In this document: positions 36,157 to 44,821 of the stretch, one piece after another
Layout: each line of letters opens with the position of its first letter
How positions within the stretch are numbered: position 1 is the stretch's first letter
Source of the DNA: JAXMAF01 sp046350555
GTDB taxonomy: Bacteria; Planctomycetota; Phycisphaerae; Phycisphaerales; SM1A02
Assembly: GCA_046350555.1 (NCBI GenBank)
Contig: JAXMAF010000005.1
Location: forward strand, 310,001 to 374,000
Reading direction: 5' to 3'
DNA: 64,000 nucleotides
Translations under genes and position numbers: made by a program
Notes under the pieces: generated by a model
Seen by the model: the letters and a program-made list of their open reading frames with translations, nothing else
Told to the model about the DNA's origin: nothing
The model's database searches: none

Positions 36157-36235
36157 TTCCGCGAGGGCGTGCCCGGGTGTGTGCGGACGAGCCTCGGGGC
36201 CGACGTTCGGGCGCCGCCGGCCGGCTCGGGGTGGA

Positions 36236-37177
36236 TTACTGCGACTCCTTGTCGTACACGCCGTTGCAGATGTCGATGGTGGGCGAGCCGGTCACGAAGC
36301 AGAGCCAGGTGTCGCCAGCCTTCTGCTTGGCGAGCGTCGTGTTGCCGTAGCAGGCGAACTCGCAGCCGAAGATGTTGTCCTTGGTGAGCTGGATCGTGCC
36401 GCACTCATAGGACACGGCGTTGGGGTAGAAGGTCTTGAGGCCGGTCTCGACGTGGTTGTCGGCGTAGCAGATGTTGCCCTGCCACTCCTTCTTTGGGCCG
36501 TGCAGGAGCAGCGTCGGGCTGTTCGTGTACGCGGTGCCGGTCGTGGCGCCCTGCTCGGTTCCGCGGGTGCCCATGATCGGGCGGCTCGAGGACTGCGTGT
36601 TGCGCCAGAAGGACTTCTTGCGCTCGCCGCAGGTGGCGAGGTGGGCGAACGAGGCGTTGCACACGGCGTCGGCCTGGCCGGGGAGCTTGTTGATGTTGGC
36701 CTTGAAGCCGGTGTCCCAGTAGGTGTCGTTGGCCGGGTTGTACTGCGTGTAGTCGTAGACCTTGTACTCGGTGACGACCGGGTTGACCTCGGTCGGTCCG
36801 ATCAGGATGTTCGGCTGGAAGAACTCGCGGGCGATCATCAGCGAGTAGAGGTTCGCCGTGTTGTTCTTGCTGTAGTCCTCGGGCCCCTGGCCGGGGAGGT
36901 TGACCGTCTGGCCGCCGCCGATGTCGAACGGGAGGCGGTTGACGAGACCGGGCGTCGGGTACTTACCGTCCGCGTCGTTCGAGAAGATGATGAACGACTT
37001 CTGGATCTGGTTGATCTGCGCCGAGTCCTTGATCGATCGCGCGGCCTGCTGAGCCTTGGCGAGCGCCGGGAGGAGCAGGCCGATGAGCAGGGCGATGATC
37101 GCGATCACGACGAGCAGCTCGACGAGCGTGAACGCCCGCGACCGATCGTTCCGGACATTCCGGTTGTTGAGAGGCAT
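36236..37177 (-). CDS. Prepilin-type protein (major-pilin-like), paralogue
   Basis: 313 residues from ATG 37177, preceded by AAGGAG with 8-base spacing, the strongest ribosome site seen in the window, pointing to high expression. The leader ends SRA, then FTLVELLVVIAIIALLIGLLLPALAKAQQAAR. The body mirrors the neighbour's (SNDADGKYPTPGLVNRLPF; GNICYADNHVETGLKTF) and has paired cysteines near the C-terminus (Cys in FGCEFACYGN and WLCFVTG, DICNG) that may form disulfides. The next 973 bases upstream have no gene. The two paralogues could be alternative or co-assembled pilins. Confidence 0.88.
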   Translation of the reverse strand: MPLNNRNVRNDRSRAFTLVELLVVIAIIALLIGLLLPALAKAQQAARSIKDSAQINQIQKSFIIFSNDADGKYPTPGLVNRLPFDIGGGQTVNLPGQGPEDYSKNNTANLYSLMIAREFFQPNILIGPTEVNPVVTEYKVYDYTQYNPANDTYWDTGFKANINKLPGQADAVCNASFAHLATCGERKKSFWRNTQSSSRPIMGTRGTEQGATTGTAYTNSPTLLLHGPKKEWQGNICYADNHVETGLKTFYPNAVSYECGTIQLTKDNIFGCEFACYGNTTLAKQKAGDTWLCFVTGSPTIDICNGVYDKESQ

Positions 37178-38150
37178 CTTGCGATCTCCTTTTCGTTGTG
37201 CAGAACCTGTCGGAATTCCTGTTGTCCTACGGGTAGGTATGTATGAGGACTCCGGACCGAACAACGGACCGGCAAACAGGCCAAGGCATGCGGGTGCGAG
37301 ACCCCGCGGCGGCCGTCCTCGTGCGTCCATGCGGACGTCCGAGGATCCGATCCGTCGAGGCCAGTGTCGTGTCAGGGCACGCAACACCGCGGCGACCTTC
37401 GACGTTCCAGGATCCGAGGGCTTCCCCTCCGCGGGGGCGCTGCGGCGTCAGCCCCGTTGGCGGTGCGCGGCGACCTCGACGGTGGAAACCGTCGTGCGCT
37501 GAGCGGCCGCTTGGGGCCTGAAGCACAGGCAACGCTGCTCGACCCGCATTGGCATCCATCGCAAGCGATGAACGTCTCGTGGGGCGGCTCCCGTGCGGCG
37601 CGTTGGATCCTCGATGGATGGTGTCGTGGGGACCCCGTCAGGTCACCTGTCCGAGTCCGGTCGCGAATGCGACCATCTTTGGTCAGGCAAGACCGTCAAG
37701 CTGGAACCGAACCGGCCGGCTGACGCCGCACCGCTCGTGTTCCAATCGGGTCCTCGACTGGCTTCGCAAGTCCCGCGAGCTACGCAATCGCGTGCATGAA
37801 CGGGTGGCTTGAAGAGCCCCTCAAAGGGTCCAGCGCGCCAGACGAATCCGGGACGCGTGGTTCAAGATGTCGACCGGAGCGGCGAGCATCAGGTCCCGGG
37901 GTTGCCGGGGAATGAGGGCATGGTGCGTTGAAACGCGGTACATGCCGCTGCGGTCGGGGTTGGGATCCAACCCCACTTCGTTGCTTCTACATGCTACTAC
38001 GCATCGATTCGCTGTCAAGTTCCAAACGTGCAGATACCCAGATGGAATTATCGGCGGTTGAACGAGTTGCGCGCGACCCACGCGGCGGGTATCGTGTCGC
38101 CCTTCGCCTGCCAACGCACCCGTCGCACCTCGGAACGGAGTTCTCGTCCC
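37178..38150. other. Long gene-free region upstream of a divergent pair
   Basis: No open frame here has coding character on either strand; the short frames seen are Arg/Pro-rich noise. It holds small perfect hairpins, for example CGACGGT-ggaa-ACCGTCG near 37478-37495 and CATCGC-aa-GCGATG near 37557-37570. A less GC-rich patch (about 37,970-38,060) lies before the RidA-like gene and may hold its promoter. I found no tRNA-like cloverleaf or known small-RNA signature. Regulatory DNA or an unrecognised RNA for the strong prepilin gene is possible. Confidence 0.4.
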
Positions 38151-38630
38151 ATGCCCGCCAGCGCCCGAAGAATCGACCGACGGCTTGCCGAACTCGGCCT
38201 GCTGCTTCCAGCCGCGCCCAAGCCCGTCGCGGCGTACATCCCGGCGGCGCGCAGCGGCGTGCTCGTCTTCGTCAGCGGTCAGCTTCCGTTCAAGGACGGC
38301 GCCTTGCTCGCCAGCGGTCCCGTGCCCAGTCGCGTTTCGCTCGAACTCGCCCAGCAGGCCGCGCGACAGTGCGTGCTCAACGGACTTGCGGTGCTTGCGG
38401 ATCAGCTCGACGGCGATCTCGATCGGGTCGTGCGCATCGTGCGGCTCGGCGTCTTCGTCTGCTCGGATCCGGGTTTCGGCGATCAGCCGAAGGTCGCCAA
38501 CGGGGCGAGCGAGCTGCTCCAGCAGATCTTCGGCGAGGCGGGTCGACACGCGCGCGCGGCGGTGGGATCGATTGCGCTGCCGCTGCAAGCCGCGGTGGAG
38601 GTCGAGATCCTGGCCGAGGTCGCGCCGTAG
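38151..38630 (+). CDS. RidA-family protein (YjgF/UK114 type)
   Basis: 159 residues from ATG 38151, with CGGAG 10 bases upstream. RLAELGLLLPAAPKPVAAYIPA, then LVFVSGQLPFKDGAL, and the C-terminal PLQAAVEVEILAEV match the longer RidA subfamily with an N-terminal extension. RidA proteins hydrolyse reactive enamine/imine intermediates of amino-acid metabolism. The catalytic arginine of classical RidA (in the RASVGV-type segment) is replaced by RAAVGSIALP, so activity may differ. Convergent with the receiver-protein gene. Confidence 0.85.
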   Translation: MPASARRIDRRLAELGLLLPAAPKPVAAYIPAARSGVLVFVSGQLPFKDGALLASGPVPSRVSLELAQQAARQCVLNGLAVLADQLDGDLDRVVRIVRLGVFVCSDPGFGDQPKVANGASELLQQIFGEAGRHARAAVGSIALPLQAAVEVEILAEVAP

Positions 38631-38704
38631 CGCACGTGTCGCACGCGCGCATCCGCATGCCGCGCGCGAGCGCCGCGACGATGTCGCCCGATCCCCTCGG
38701 CGTG

Positions 38705-39109
38705 CTACGCCGCGCCGTCGCGAGGCCGGTCCGCCGCGACGATCTCGGCGGCGCGCTCGATCAGCCGCTGGAGCGCCACGGGCTTCGTGAAGTAGGCGCG
38801 CACGCCAAGCGACTGGGCATACGCCATGTGACGACGGCCCTGGTTCGCGGTGACCATGATCACCGGCGGCGGATCGTCCATCTCGCGCAGCTTCTCGAGC
38901 ACGAGAAAACCCGAGCGCGCCGGGAGCATCATGTCCAGCACCATGAGGTCGGGCCGCTCGAAGAGCACGGCGTGGACCGCCGCATTGCCGTCGCCGACCG
39001 CCTGCGTGGCGGCGCCTTCGCCGCGGAAGGCGAGGTCCATGCTCGAGCGAACGTCGGGGTCGTCGTCGACGATGAGGACGCGTCGACCGGCAAGCTGCGG
39101 CGAGGTCAC
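38705..39109 (-). CDS. Single-domain response regulator (receiver only)
   Basis: 134 residues from the GTG at 39109 that overlaps the stop of the acyltransferase gene (GTGA), so the two are co-translated. VLIVDDDPDVRSSMD gives the acidic pocket, LMVLDMMLPARSG the phosphorylated Asp, VIMVTAN the conserved Thr and YFTKPV the conserved Lys. There is no output domain, so it acts by protein contact, as CheY does. No histidine kinase is nearby. Coupling with a lipid acyltransferase is odd. Confidence 0.88.
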   Translation of the reverse strand: MTSPQLAGRRVLIVDDDPDVRSSMDLAFRGEGAATQAVGDGNAAVHAVLFERPDLMVLDMMLPARSGFLVLEKLREMDDPPPVIMVTANQGRRHMAYAQSLGVRAYFTKPVALQRLIERAAEIVAADRPRDGAA

Positions 39110-40272
39110 GCGGGAGCGTATGCCCCGGAGCGCGTCGCCCCCGCCGCGGCGCCGGCGAGCCGGACGAGCTCGTCGTCGGTCATCCACGGCAGCGACTCCA
39201 GCTTCCGGCGCAGGCTGGCGGGCATCGGGAGGCCGTCGCGCTCGAAGCGCGGACGGCTCTTCCATCGTCGATGGATCCACAGGTACTGCTCGGGCGCGGA
39301 GCGCACCATGGTCTCGAGCGCCCGGGCGTAGCGGGCCGTGATGTAGAAGAGTGGATCGGGCCGATCGACCCAGTCGCGCGGTTCGATCACGTCGGTCAGC
39401 TCGAGGCGGAAGCGGAAGTCGTCGCCGATCCTCACCGCGGCGCCGCAGACGATCGGCGTCGAGTAGCGCATCGCCAGCAGCCCGATCGACTTGTAGCACG
39501 ACGCGAGGCGGCCGAAGAAGGGGACGAAGAGGCCGTCATCGCCGGCGTTCTGGTCGGCGATGAACGCGACGCGCCCGGGCGCGGCGCGACCGTCGCGAGG
39601 CGATCGCGCCGCGTCGAGGCCGTCGACCTCAATCCTGCCGGCGCCTTGGCGATCGGCGATGCCCTCGCGTTGCGGGATTCGGCTGGCGAGCTCGACCGCC
39701 GGACGTTCGAAGATCTCCTGGATCTGCGAGGTGACGCCCCACTTGGTGAGGACGCGCATGCCGCGCGCCTCGCGAACGCCCAGCAGCCAACGGTCGATCC
39801 AGCGGTTGTCGAGCGGACGCGCCACCGCCGTCAGCGGATATCCGATCGTGGCCAGCAGGAAGCCGAGCAGCTCCCAGTTGCCGAAGTGGCCGGTCAGGAA
39901 GATCGCGTGGCGCTCGGCGAGCAGCACGTCGAGCCCGGCGCGCACCTCGCCGATGGCCACATGCGCCGGCCACGACGCCGGCGTGACGAGCCGCGGCATC
40001 ACCAGGCTGTCGACCATGTAGAGCCGGAGCCTGTTGCGGATCGACGCCCGCGCGCACGCCTGCACGCGCTCCTCCGGCCATTCCAGAAAGCTCGCGCGAA
40101 GGTTGGCCACCGCCCGATCGAACCGCTTCGGCCCGAGCCGCACCAGCGCGCCGCCGACCGCATCGGCGGTGTGCAGGTTGGCGCGCGGCGGGAAGATGTG
40201 CATGAACCCGGCCACGGCGCGAAGCGCCGCGTACTGGGCGAACTGCGTGAATGGCGCGGATGCCTTCGCCAT
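39106..40272 (-). CDS. LpxL/HtrB-like lysophospholipid or lipid A acyltransferase
   Basis: 388 residues. LTGHFGNWELLGFLL (His129, Glu134) is the HX4(D/E) catalytic motif of the LpxL/LpxM family, and FIADQNAGDDGLFVPFFGR is the second conserved block. The enzyme adds a secondary acyl chain to a lipid A precursor or related lipid at the inner membrane. An unusual insert of about 38 residues (196-233, polar, Arg/Gly/Asp-rich) interrupts the region before the second block. The downstream receiver gene overlaps its stop. Confidence 0.85.
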   Translation of the reverse strand: MAKASAPFTQFAQYAALRAVAGFMHIFPPRANLHTADAVGGALVRLGPKRFDRAVANLRASFLEWPEERVQACARASIRNRLRLYMVDSLVMPRLVTPASWPAHVAIGEVRAGLDVLLAERHAIFLTGHFGNWELLGFLLATIGYPLTAVARPLDNRWIDRWLLGVREARGMRVLTKWGVTSQIQEIFERPAVELASRIPQREGIADRQGAGRIEVDGLDAARSPRDGRAAPGRVAFIADQNAGDDGLFVPFFGRLASCYKSIGLLAMRYSTPIVCGAAVRIGDDFRFRLELTDVIEPRDWVDRPDPLFYITARYARALETMVRSAPEQYLWIHRRWKSRPRFERDGLPMPASLRRKLESLPWMTDDELVRLAGAAAGATRSGAYAPA

Positions 40273-40333
40273 GCCAAGGCGGCTGGAGGCGGGTCGGGAA
40301 GGTCGCGACGCGGCCGATCGCGCCAGTGGGGTC

Positions 40334-40386
40334 GGCCCCGATCCACTCGGACCACTCGGACCGATCGGTCCGATTGGATCGGGGCC
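40334..40386. repeat. Nested palindrome in intergenic DNA
   Basis: An outer perfect inverted repeat, GGCCCCGATCC (40334-40344) and GGATCGGGGCC (40376-40386), encloses a 16-base perfect palindrome CGGACCGATCGGTCCG (40357-40372). It sits in the gap between the coiled-coil gene (stop 40435) and the acyltransferase start (40272), both on the minus strand. It could be a terminator without T-run or an operator for the acyltransferase gene. Confidence 0.6.
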
Positions 40387-40434
40387 GGGCCCCCGTTGCG
40401 CTCGCTTCTCCGGTCCGCGGGCGGCGCGGTGCGA

Positions 40435-41805
40435 CTATCGCTGCGTCATGCCGCTCAGCACCTGGAAGCGATTCCAGTTAAGCACGGGAATCTGCGCCTC
40501 GCGGGCCTGCTTGAAGAGGCGGTCGTACTGGTCGCGGGCGGCGCGCAGCGCGATGTACTGGTCGTACTTCTCCACCTCCGCGTTGGGCGGAAGCGGCGGT
40601 GGAACGGGAGGCTGCTGCCCGAGGACGAGGAAGTCCAGGTCGCCGGTCAGCTCGTCGCCGCTGACGACCTCGCCTCCCCAGTCGACGATCTTGCTGCGCA
40701 CGAACTCGGCGCCGGCGTCGGTGGGCTTGCCCTCGCCACTGATGTCGAACTTGCCGTGAACGAGGAACTTGAAGCGGTGCTTCGGGTCGAAGACGGCGTT
40801 CGCGATCACGTTGTTCTTGACGATCGGACGTCCGGTCGTCGAACGGGTGATGCGGGCGGTCGAGGTGTTGTCGCCGACCTTCACGACCTGGATGCTCCCC
40901 TTGCCGCGCAGCTCCTGTCCCGTGCGCGGGTCGACCTGGATCGAGTTCTCGTCGTCGTAGACCTCGAAGGTCATCCCGAGCACGACGCGGTCCTTGCTGC
41001 CGATGTTGATGAAGACCTGGTCGTCGCCGCCCAGGTCAACGATCCGTCCGTCGACCAGTTCCGCCGCGTTCTTGGGCTTCACGCGGATCGCGTCCACGAC
41101 CTGCTGAAGCTGCCTCACCCGGTCGCCCATGAGCGCGTTGTCGGCGCGGAGCGTGTCGGCCTGCCGCTGCATGTCGGTGAATCGGGCCCGCCAGTCCCCT
41201 TCGAGGTTCAGCTTCGTCTCGTTGAGCGTGCCGATGTTCGACTCGTAGCCCTTCTCGGCCTCCTTCACCGCCTGCGCGTATCCACCGATGGTGCTGTCGA
41301 TCCCCTTCACGAGCTGGTCCTGCTGCTGCTCGAGCTGGGCGATCTGGGCGGCGAGCTTCTCGGCCTCGGCCGTCTGCTGGGCCAGCTTGGCGTTCGCGGC
41401 GCTCGCCTCGTTGGACTTGGCCTGCGCCTGGCGGCGCAGGTCGGCGAGCACGTTGCGGATCACGTCGTTCTCGCCGAGACCGAGGTCGGCGCGCATCTGC
41501 GCGATCGTCGCTGCACGGTTTCCGGAGACCATCGCGGAGAGGTCGCCGAGCTGGTTCTGGAGGTAGGCGGTCACCGACTGCCGGGAGCCGCTGGCGGCGC
41601 CCTCGATGGCCTTGATCTCCTCGCGGCCCTTCTGCTCGCGCGTGACGTATCGGTCGAGATCGTTGCGGGCCTGCCGCTCCTTGTCGATCGCCTCGCTCTT
41701 CTGCGAGTAGAAGACGATGGTCAGGACGAGCAGGCAGACCGTCGTGAGGACGAACACGACGAGGGCGACGATGACGCCGGTGCCGGCGCCGGAACGGGTG
41801 GCCAT
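40435..41805 (-). CDS. Membrane-anchored coiled-coil protein with BRCT-like C-terminal segment
   Basis: 456 residues. One N-terminal helix (VIVALVVFVLTTVCLLVLTIVFY) anchors it. Residues 35-240 form a long Ala/Gln/Glu/Lys coiled coil. A beta-rich part follows (VDGRIVDLGGDDQVFINIGSKDRVVLGMTFEVYD), and the last 110 residues (FLVHGKFDISGEGKPTDAGAEF, WGGEVVSGDELTGDLDFLVLG) look like a BRCT fold as found in DNA ligases. I do not recognise a named family. The combination suggests a structural or scaffold protein; no enzyme motif is visible. It is downstream of the second GspE gene, 109 bases away. Confidence 0.7.
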   Translation of the reverse strand: MATRSGAGTGVIVALVVFVLTTVCLLVLTIVFYSQKSEAIDKERQARNDLDRYVTREQKGREEIKAIEGAASGSRQSVTAYLQNQLGDLSAMVSGNRAATIAQMRADLGLGENDVIRNVLADLRRQAQAKSNEASAANAKLAQQTAEAEKLAAQIAQLEQQQDQLVKGIDSTIGGYAQAVKEAEKGYESNIGTLNETKLNLEGDWRARFTDMQRQADTLRADNALMGDRVRQLQQVVDAIRVKPKNAAELVDGRIVDLGGDDQVFINIGSKDRVVLGMTFEVYDDENSIQVDPRTGQELRGKGSIQVVKVGDNTSTARITRSTTGRPIVKNNVIANAVFDPKHRFKFLVHGKFDISGEGKPTDAGAEFVRSKIVDWGGEVVSGDELTGDLDFLVLGQQPPVPPPLPPNAEVEKYDQYIALRAARDQYDRLFKQAREAQIPVLNWNRFQVLSGMTQR

Positions 41806-41914
41806 GAGGGGGGTCTCCGCGGCCGCTCACGGGGCGGAGAGCGGCAGATTTCTGAGTGTCGGGGATGATGGGCGCGGAGTCAAGTGCGCCGGGTCCGACG
41901 GCGCTGGCGAAACC

Positions 41915-43588
41915 TCACCCCTTGGTCACACGCACGGCCTCGGCGATCGTCGTCGTCCCCTCGCACGCCTTCGCCAGCGCGGCATCGCGCAGCAGGTTGA
42001 GGTCGCCGTCGGCCAGCGCCGCGCCGGCGATCGTCGTCGCGTTGGCGTGCTGCATGATCAGTTCGCGGATGCGCTCGGTCATGCGCAGCAGCTCGTACAC
42101 ACCCACGCGGCCGCGATAGCCGGTGCCGCGGCACTCGCGGCAGCCCACGGCCTCGTAGAGCGACTGGTCCGGGCCGAGCGTCAGCCCGGGTGGAAGTTCC
42201 CGGGCGTGCACGACGTGCGGCCGCCGGCACTCGCGGCAGAGTCGGCGCAGCAGCCGCTGCGCCATGATGCCCTCGACGCTGCTGCTCACCAGGAACGGTT
42301 CGACTCCCATGTCCAGCAGGCGGGTGGTGGCCCCGGCGGCGTCGTTGGTGTGCAGCGTCGAGAAGACGAGGTGCCCGGTGAGCGACGCCTGCACCGCCGC
42401 CTCCGCCGTCTCGCGGTCGCGGATCTCGCCGATCATGATGATGTCCGGATCGTGGCGGAGGATGGCGCGCAGTCCCGCGGCGAAGGTCAGGCCGACCTGT
42501 GCGTTGACCTGGATCTGGTTGACCCCGGCGACGTGGTACTCCACGGGATCCTCGACGGTGATCGCCTTCACCTCGTCGCTGACGATGCGCTGGAGCGAGG
42601 AGTAGAGCGTGGTCGACTTGCCCGATCCGGTCGGTCCGGTCACGAGGAGGATGCCGTGCGGCCTCGCGATGAGCTCATCCCAGCGGCGCAGGATCTCCGG
42701 CGGCATCCCGAGCTGCTCGAGTCCGAGCGCCACCGCGCTCTTGCTCAGGATGCGCAGCACGACCCCCTCGCCGGCGAGCATCGGGATGATCGAGACGCGG
42801 AGATCGAACTCCTCGCCGCGGCTGCGCAGGGTGATGCGACCATCCTGTGGCTTGCGCTTCTCGGCGATGTTGAGGTTCGCCATGATCTTCAGGCGGCTCA
42901 CGATCGCGTTGCGGAACCGGGAGACGGTCGACGGGACCCCGGCGAGGCTGAGCACGCCATCGATGCGATAGCGGATCGCCAGCGTCTGCTCGTACGGCTC
43001 GATGTGGACGTCGGTGGCCCGCTCGCGGATCGCCTCGAGCAGCAGGTCGTTCACGAGCTTGATGACGCTCGCCTCCTGGGCCTGCTCGGCGTCGTCGCCG
43101 CCCAGCTCCGAGGGCAGCACGTCGGTCGACGCCGTGCCACCGGCGCCAAGCGCCTCGAGCGTGTCGCCGGCCACGCCGAAGTGCGCACGGATGAACTTGG
43201 TGATGTCGCGCTCGTCGGCGAGCACCAGCTCGATCGACAGCCCGGTGAGCAGGCGCAGCTCGTCGAAGGCGCTCAGCGCGAACGGGTCGCTGGTGGCGAC
43301 GACCAGCGTTCCGTTGCGCCGCGCCACCGGCACGCAGCGCTGCCTGAAGACGACCTTCGGCGGCAGCGCCCGCAGCGCCGCCTCGTCGACGGGCATGTTC
43401 GCGAGGTCGACCACCGGCAGGTCGAACTGCTCGCCGATGGCCGCGAGCACCTGTTCGCTGCGGGCCAGGCCGAGCCTCACGATGGCCTGGTCGAGGCGCT
43501 CGCCGGTCCGGCGCTGCTCGGCCAGCGCACGCTCGATCTGCTCTTCGCTGAGCAGTCCGCGGGCGCGGAGCATGGATGCGAGGGCCAT
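41915..43588 (-). CDS. Second GspE/PilB-type secretion or pilus assembly ATPase
   Basis: 557 residues from ATG 43588, 28 bases after the anti-sigma stop; upstream codons to 43636 overlap that gene and are rejected. The full GspE/PilB layout is present: MshEN N-domain (LLSEEQIERALAEQRRTGERL), Walker A GPTGSGKST at 318-326, Walker B PDIIMIGEIRD, His box TLHTND, and CxxC pairs Cys451/454 and Cys483/486. Because gspF, pilins and PilT are elsewhere, this may serve the free-standing prepilins at 35-37 kb as a PilB. Close linkage to an ECF sigma/anti-sigma pair may give it stress-linked expression. Confidence 0.92.
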   Translation of the reverse strand: MALASMLRARGLLSEEQIERALAEQRRTGERLDQAIVRLGLARSEQVLAAIGEQFDLPVVDLANMPVDEAALRALPPKVVFRQRCVPVARRNGTLVVATSDPFALSAFDELRLLTGLSIELVLADERDITKFIRAHFGVAGDTLEALGAGGTASTDVLPSELGGDDAEQAQEASVIKLVNDLLLEAIRERATDVHIEPYEQTLAIRYRIDGVLSLAGVPSTVSRFRNAIVSRLKIMANLNIAEKRKPQDGRITLRSRGEEFDLRVSIIPMLAGEGVVLRILSKSAVALGLEQLGMPPEILRRWDELIARPHGILLVTGPTGSGKSTTLYSSLQRIVSDEVKAITVEDPVEYHVAGVNQIQVNAQVGLTFAAGLRAILRHDPDIIMIGEIRDRETAEAAVQASLTGHLVFSTLHTNDAAGATTRLLDMGVEPFLVSSSVEGIMAQRLLRRLCRECRRPHVVHARELPPGLTLGPDQSLYEAVGCRECRGTGYRGRVGVYELLRMTERIRELIMQHANATTIAGAALADGDLNLLRDAALAKACEGTTTIAEAVRVTKG

Positions 43589-43616
43589 GGTCGATCGTAG
43601 TCGAAGGCCCGCGCCG

Positions 43617-44744
43617 TCACGCCGGATTGCGCTCATCGAGCCGCTGGCTGGCGCGCTCGAGCCGCGCCGGCAGGTCGAGCTTGCGCAGGTCGTGCTTCAT
43701 GCGCCGCAGGTCGTCTTGGCCAAGCGGTCCGCGCTCGAGGCGCAGCAGGAACGACTCGGCGCTCCAGCATGCGGCGCGATCGTCGCCGCGCAGCCGGTCG
43801 TGGGCATCCACCAGTCGGTCGACGAGACCGTCGTACTCGACGATGTCGCGCACGCGCTCGGCCTCGGCGAACGTGCTGGTGTCCGCCTCGGCGAGCTGTC
43901 GCAGGAGGACGGCGGCCGCGGCGAGCGCGTCGGCGTCCTCCTGCCGCATCTCGTCGACGGTGCCCGGCGCGTCGAACTCGGCCTCCATGCCGCTCGCTGT
44001 GGCGCCGTTCTCCTCGACCGCGGCCCCATCGTCGGGGCCGGTCGCGGGATCGGATGTCGCGACGGCCTCGTCCGACGAGCCGACCGAGGCGAGCACCGTG
44101 GGAGGTCCATGCAGGTAGGGCGCGAGCATCGCGCCGGGGTCGTCGTCGCTCGGCGCGTCCGACGGAACGCTTCGCGCCGCGAGCAGGTCGCCGGCGCGGC
44201 CGGTCGTCGACGAGCCGGCCGAGCTCGCCGTCGTGGCGGCGCCGCCTGCGCCGCCGAGACCCGACGCCGTGTGCGGCGCCGCGGAGTCGTGTCCCCTCGT
44301 CGGCGCCGGGCCGTCGGCGGCCGCCGATCGGGGCTCGTTCCTCGGGTCCGACCTCGCGTCGTTGGACATCGCCGGCAGCGCCGCCAGCCCGCGGTCGCGC
44401 GGCGCCGACGAGCGATCGATGAACCAGGCCGTCGCGGCGAGCGCGAGGGCCGCGGCCGCGGCGAGCCAGCCGACCGTCGCGACGCGACGCATCCGGCGCA
44501 CGGCGCGCGTGTCGCCGACCGTTCGGCGCAGCACGCCGGCGATCATCGCGTCGGGCAACGCGCTCTCCCGTCCCCACGAACTCGCGGCGACGCGCAGGCG
44601 GGCATCGAGCTGCTCGGCTCGCGCCACCATCGCGCGGCAGCGAACGCACTCGACCAGGTGCCGCTCCGCGTTGTGTCGCGTCGCGGCGTCAAGCTCGTCG
44701 TCGATGAATCCCGAGAGCAGGGCGGTCAGATCGGTGCAGTCCAT
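43617..44744 (-). CDS. Zinc-finger anti-sigma factor, membrane-anchored
   Basis: 375 residues from ATG 44744. ALLSGFIDDELDAATRHNAERHLVECVRC contains the HX3CX2C motif of zinc-binding anti-sigma domains. One helix follows (VGWLAAAAALALAATAWFI), then a long Ala/Ser/Asp-rich extracytoplasmic region and a helical C-terminus (RLERGPLGQDDLRRMKHDLRK). It should sequester the ECF sigma factor encoded 77 bases upstream until an envelope signal is sensed. The second GspE gene follows after 28 bases, suggesting one operon. Confidence 0.87.
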   Translation of the reverse strand: MDCTDLTALLSGFIDDELDAATRHNAERHLVECVRCRAMVARAEQLDARLRVAASSWGRESALPDAMIAGVLRRTVGDTRAVRRMRRVATVGWLAAAAALALAATAWFIDRSSAPRDRGLAALPAMSNDARSDPRNEPRSAAADGPAPTRGHDSAAPHTASGLGGAGGAATTASSAGSSTTGRAGDLLAARSVPSDAPSDDDPGAMLAPYLHGPPTVLASVGSSDEAVATSDPATGPDDGAAVEENGATASGMEAEFDAPGTVDEMRQEDADALAAAAVLLRQLAEADTSTFAEAERVRDIVEYDGLVDRLVDAHDRLRGDDRAACWSAESFLLRLERGPLGQDDLRRMKHDLRKLDLPARLERASQRLDERNPA

Positions 44745-44821
44745 GAGGAAGGTCCGTTGGGGTCGGTGGTTGGCGGCGGCGGTGGGGGACTCCGTGCGCC
44801 GCGACGAGTCCGGTCGTGCCG

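Noticed and set aside
37201..37840. Short frames and tRNA-like hairpins in the long gap
   Set aside because: No cloverleaf with T-loop and acceptor pairing could be built, and the frames are Arg/Pro-rich without ribosome sites.
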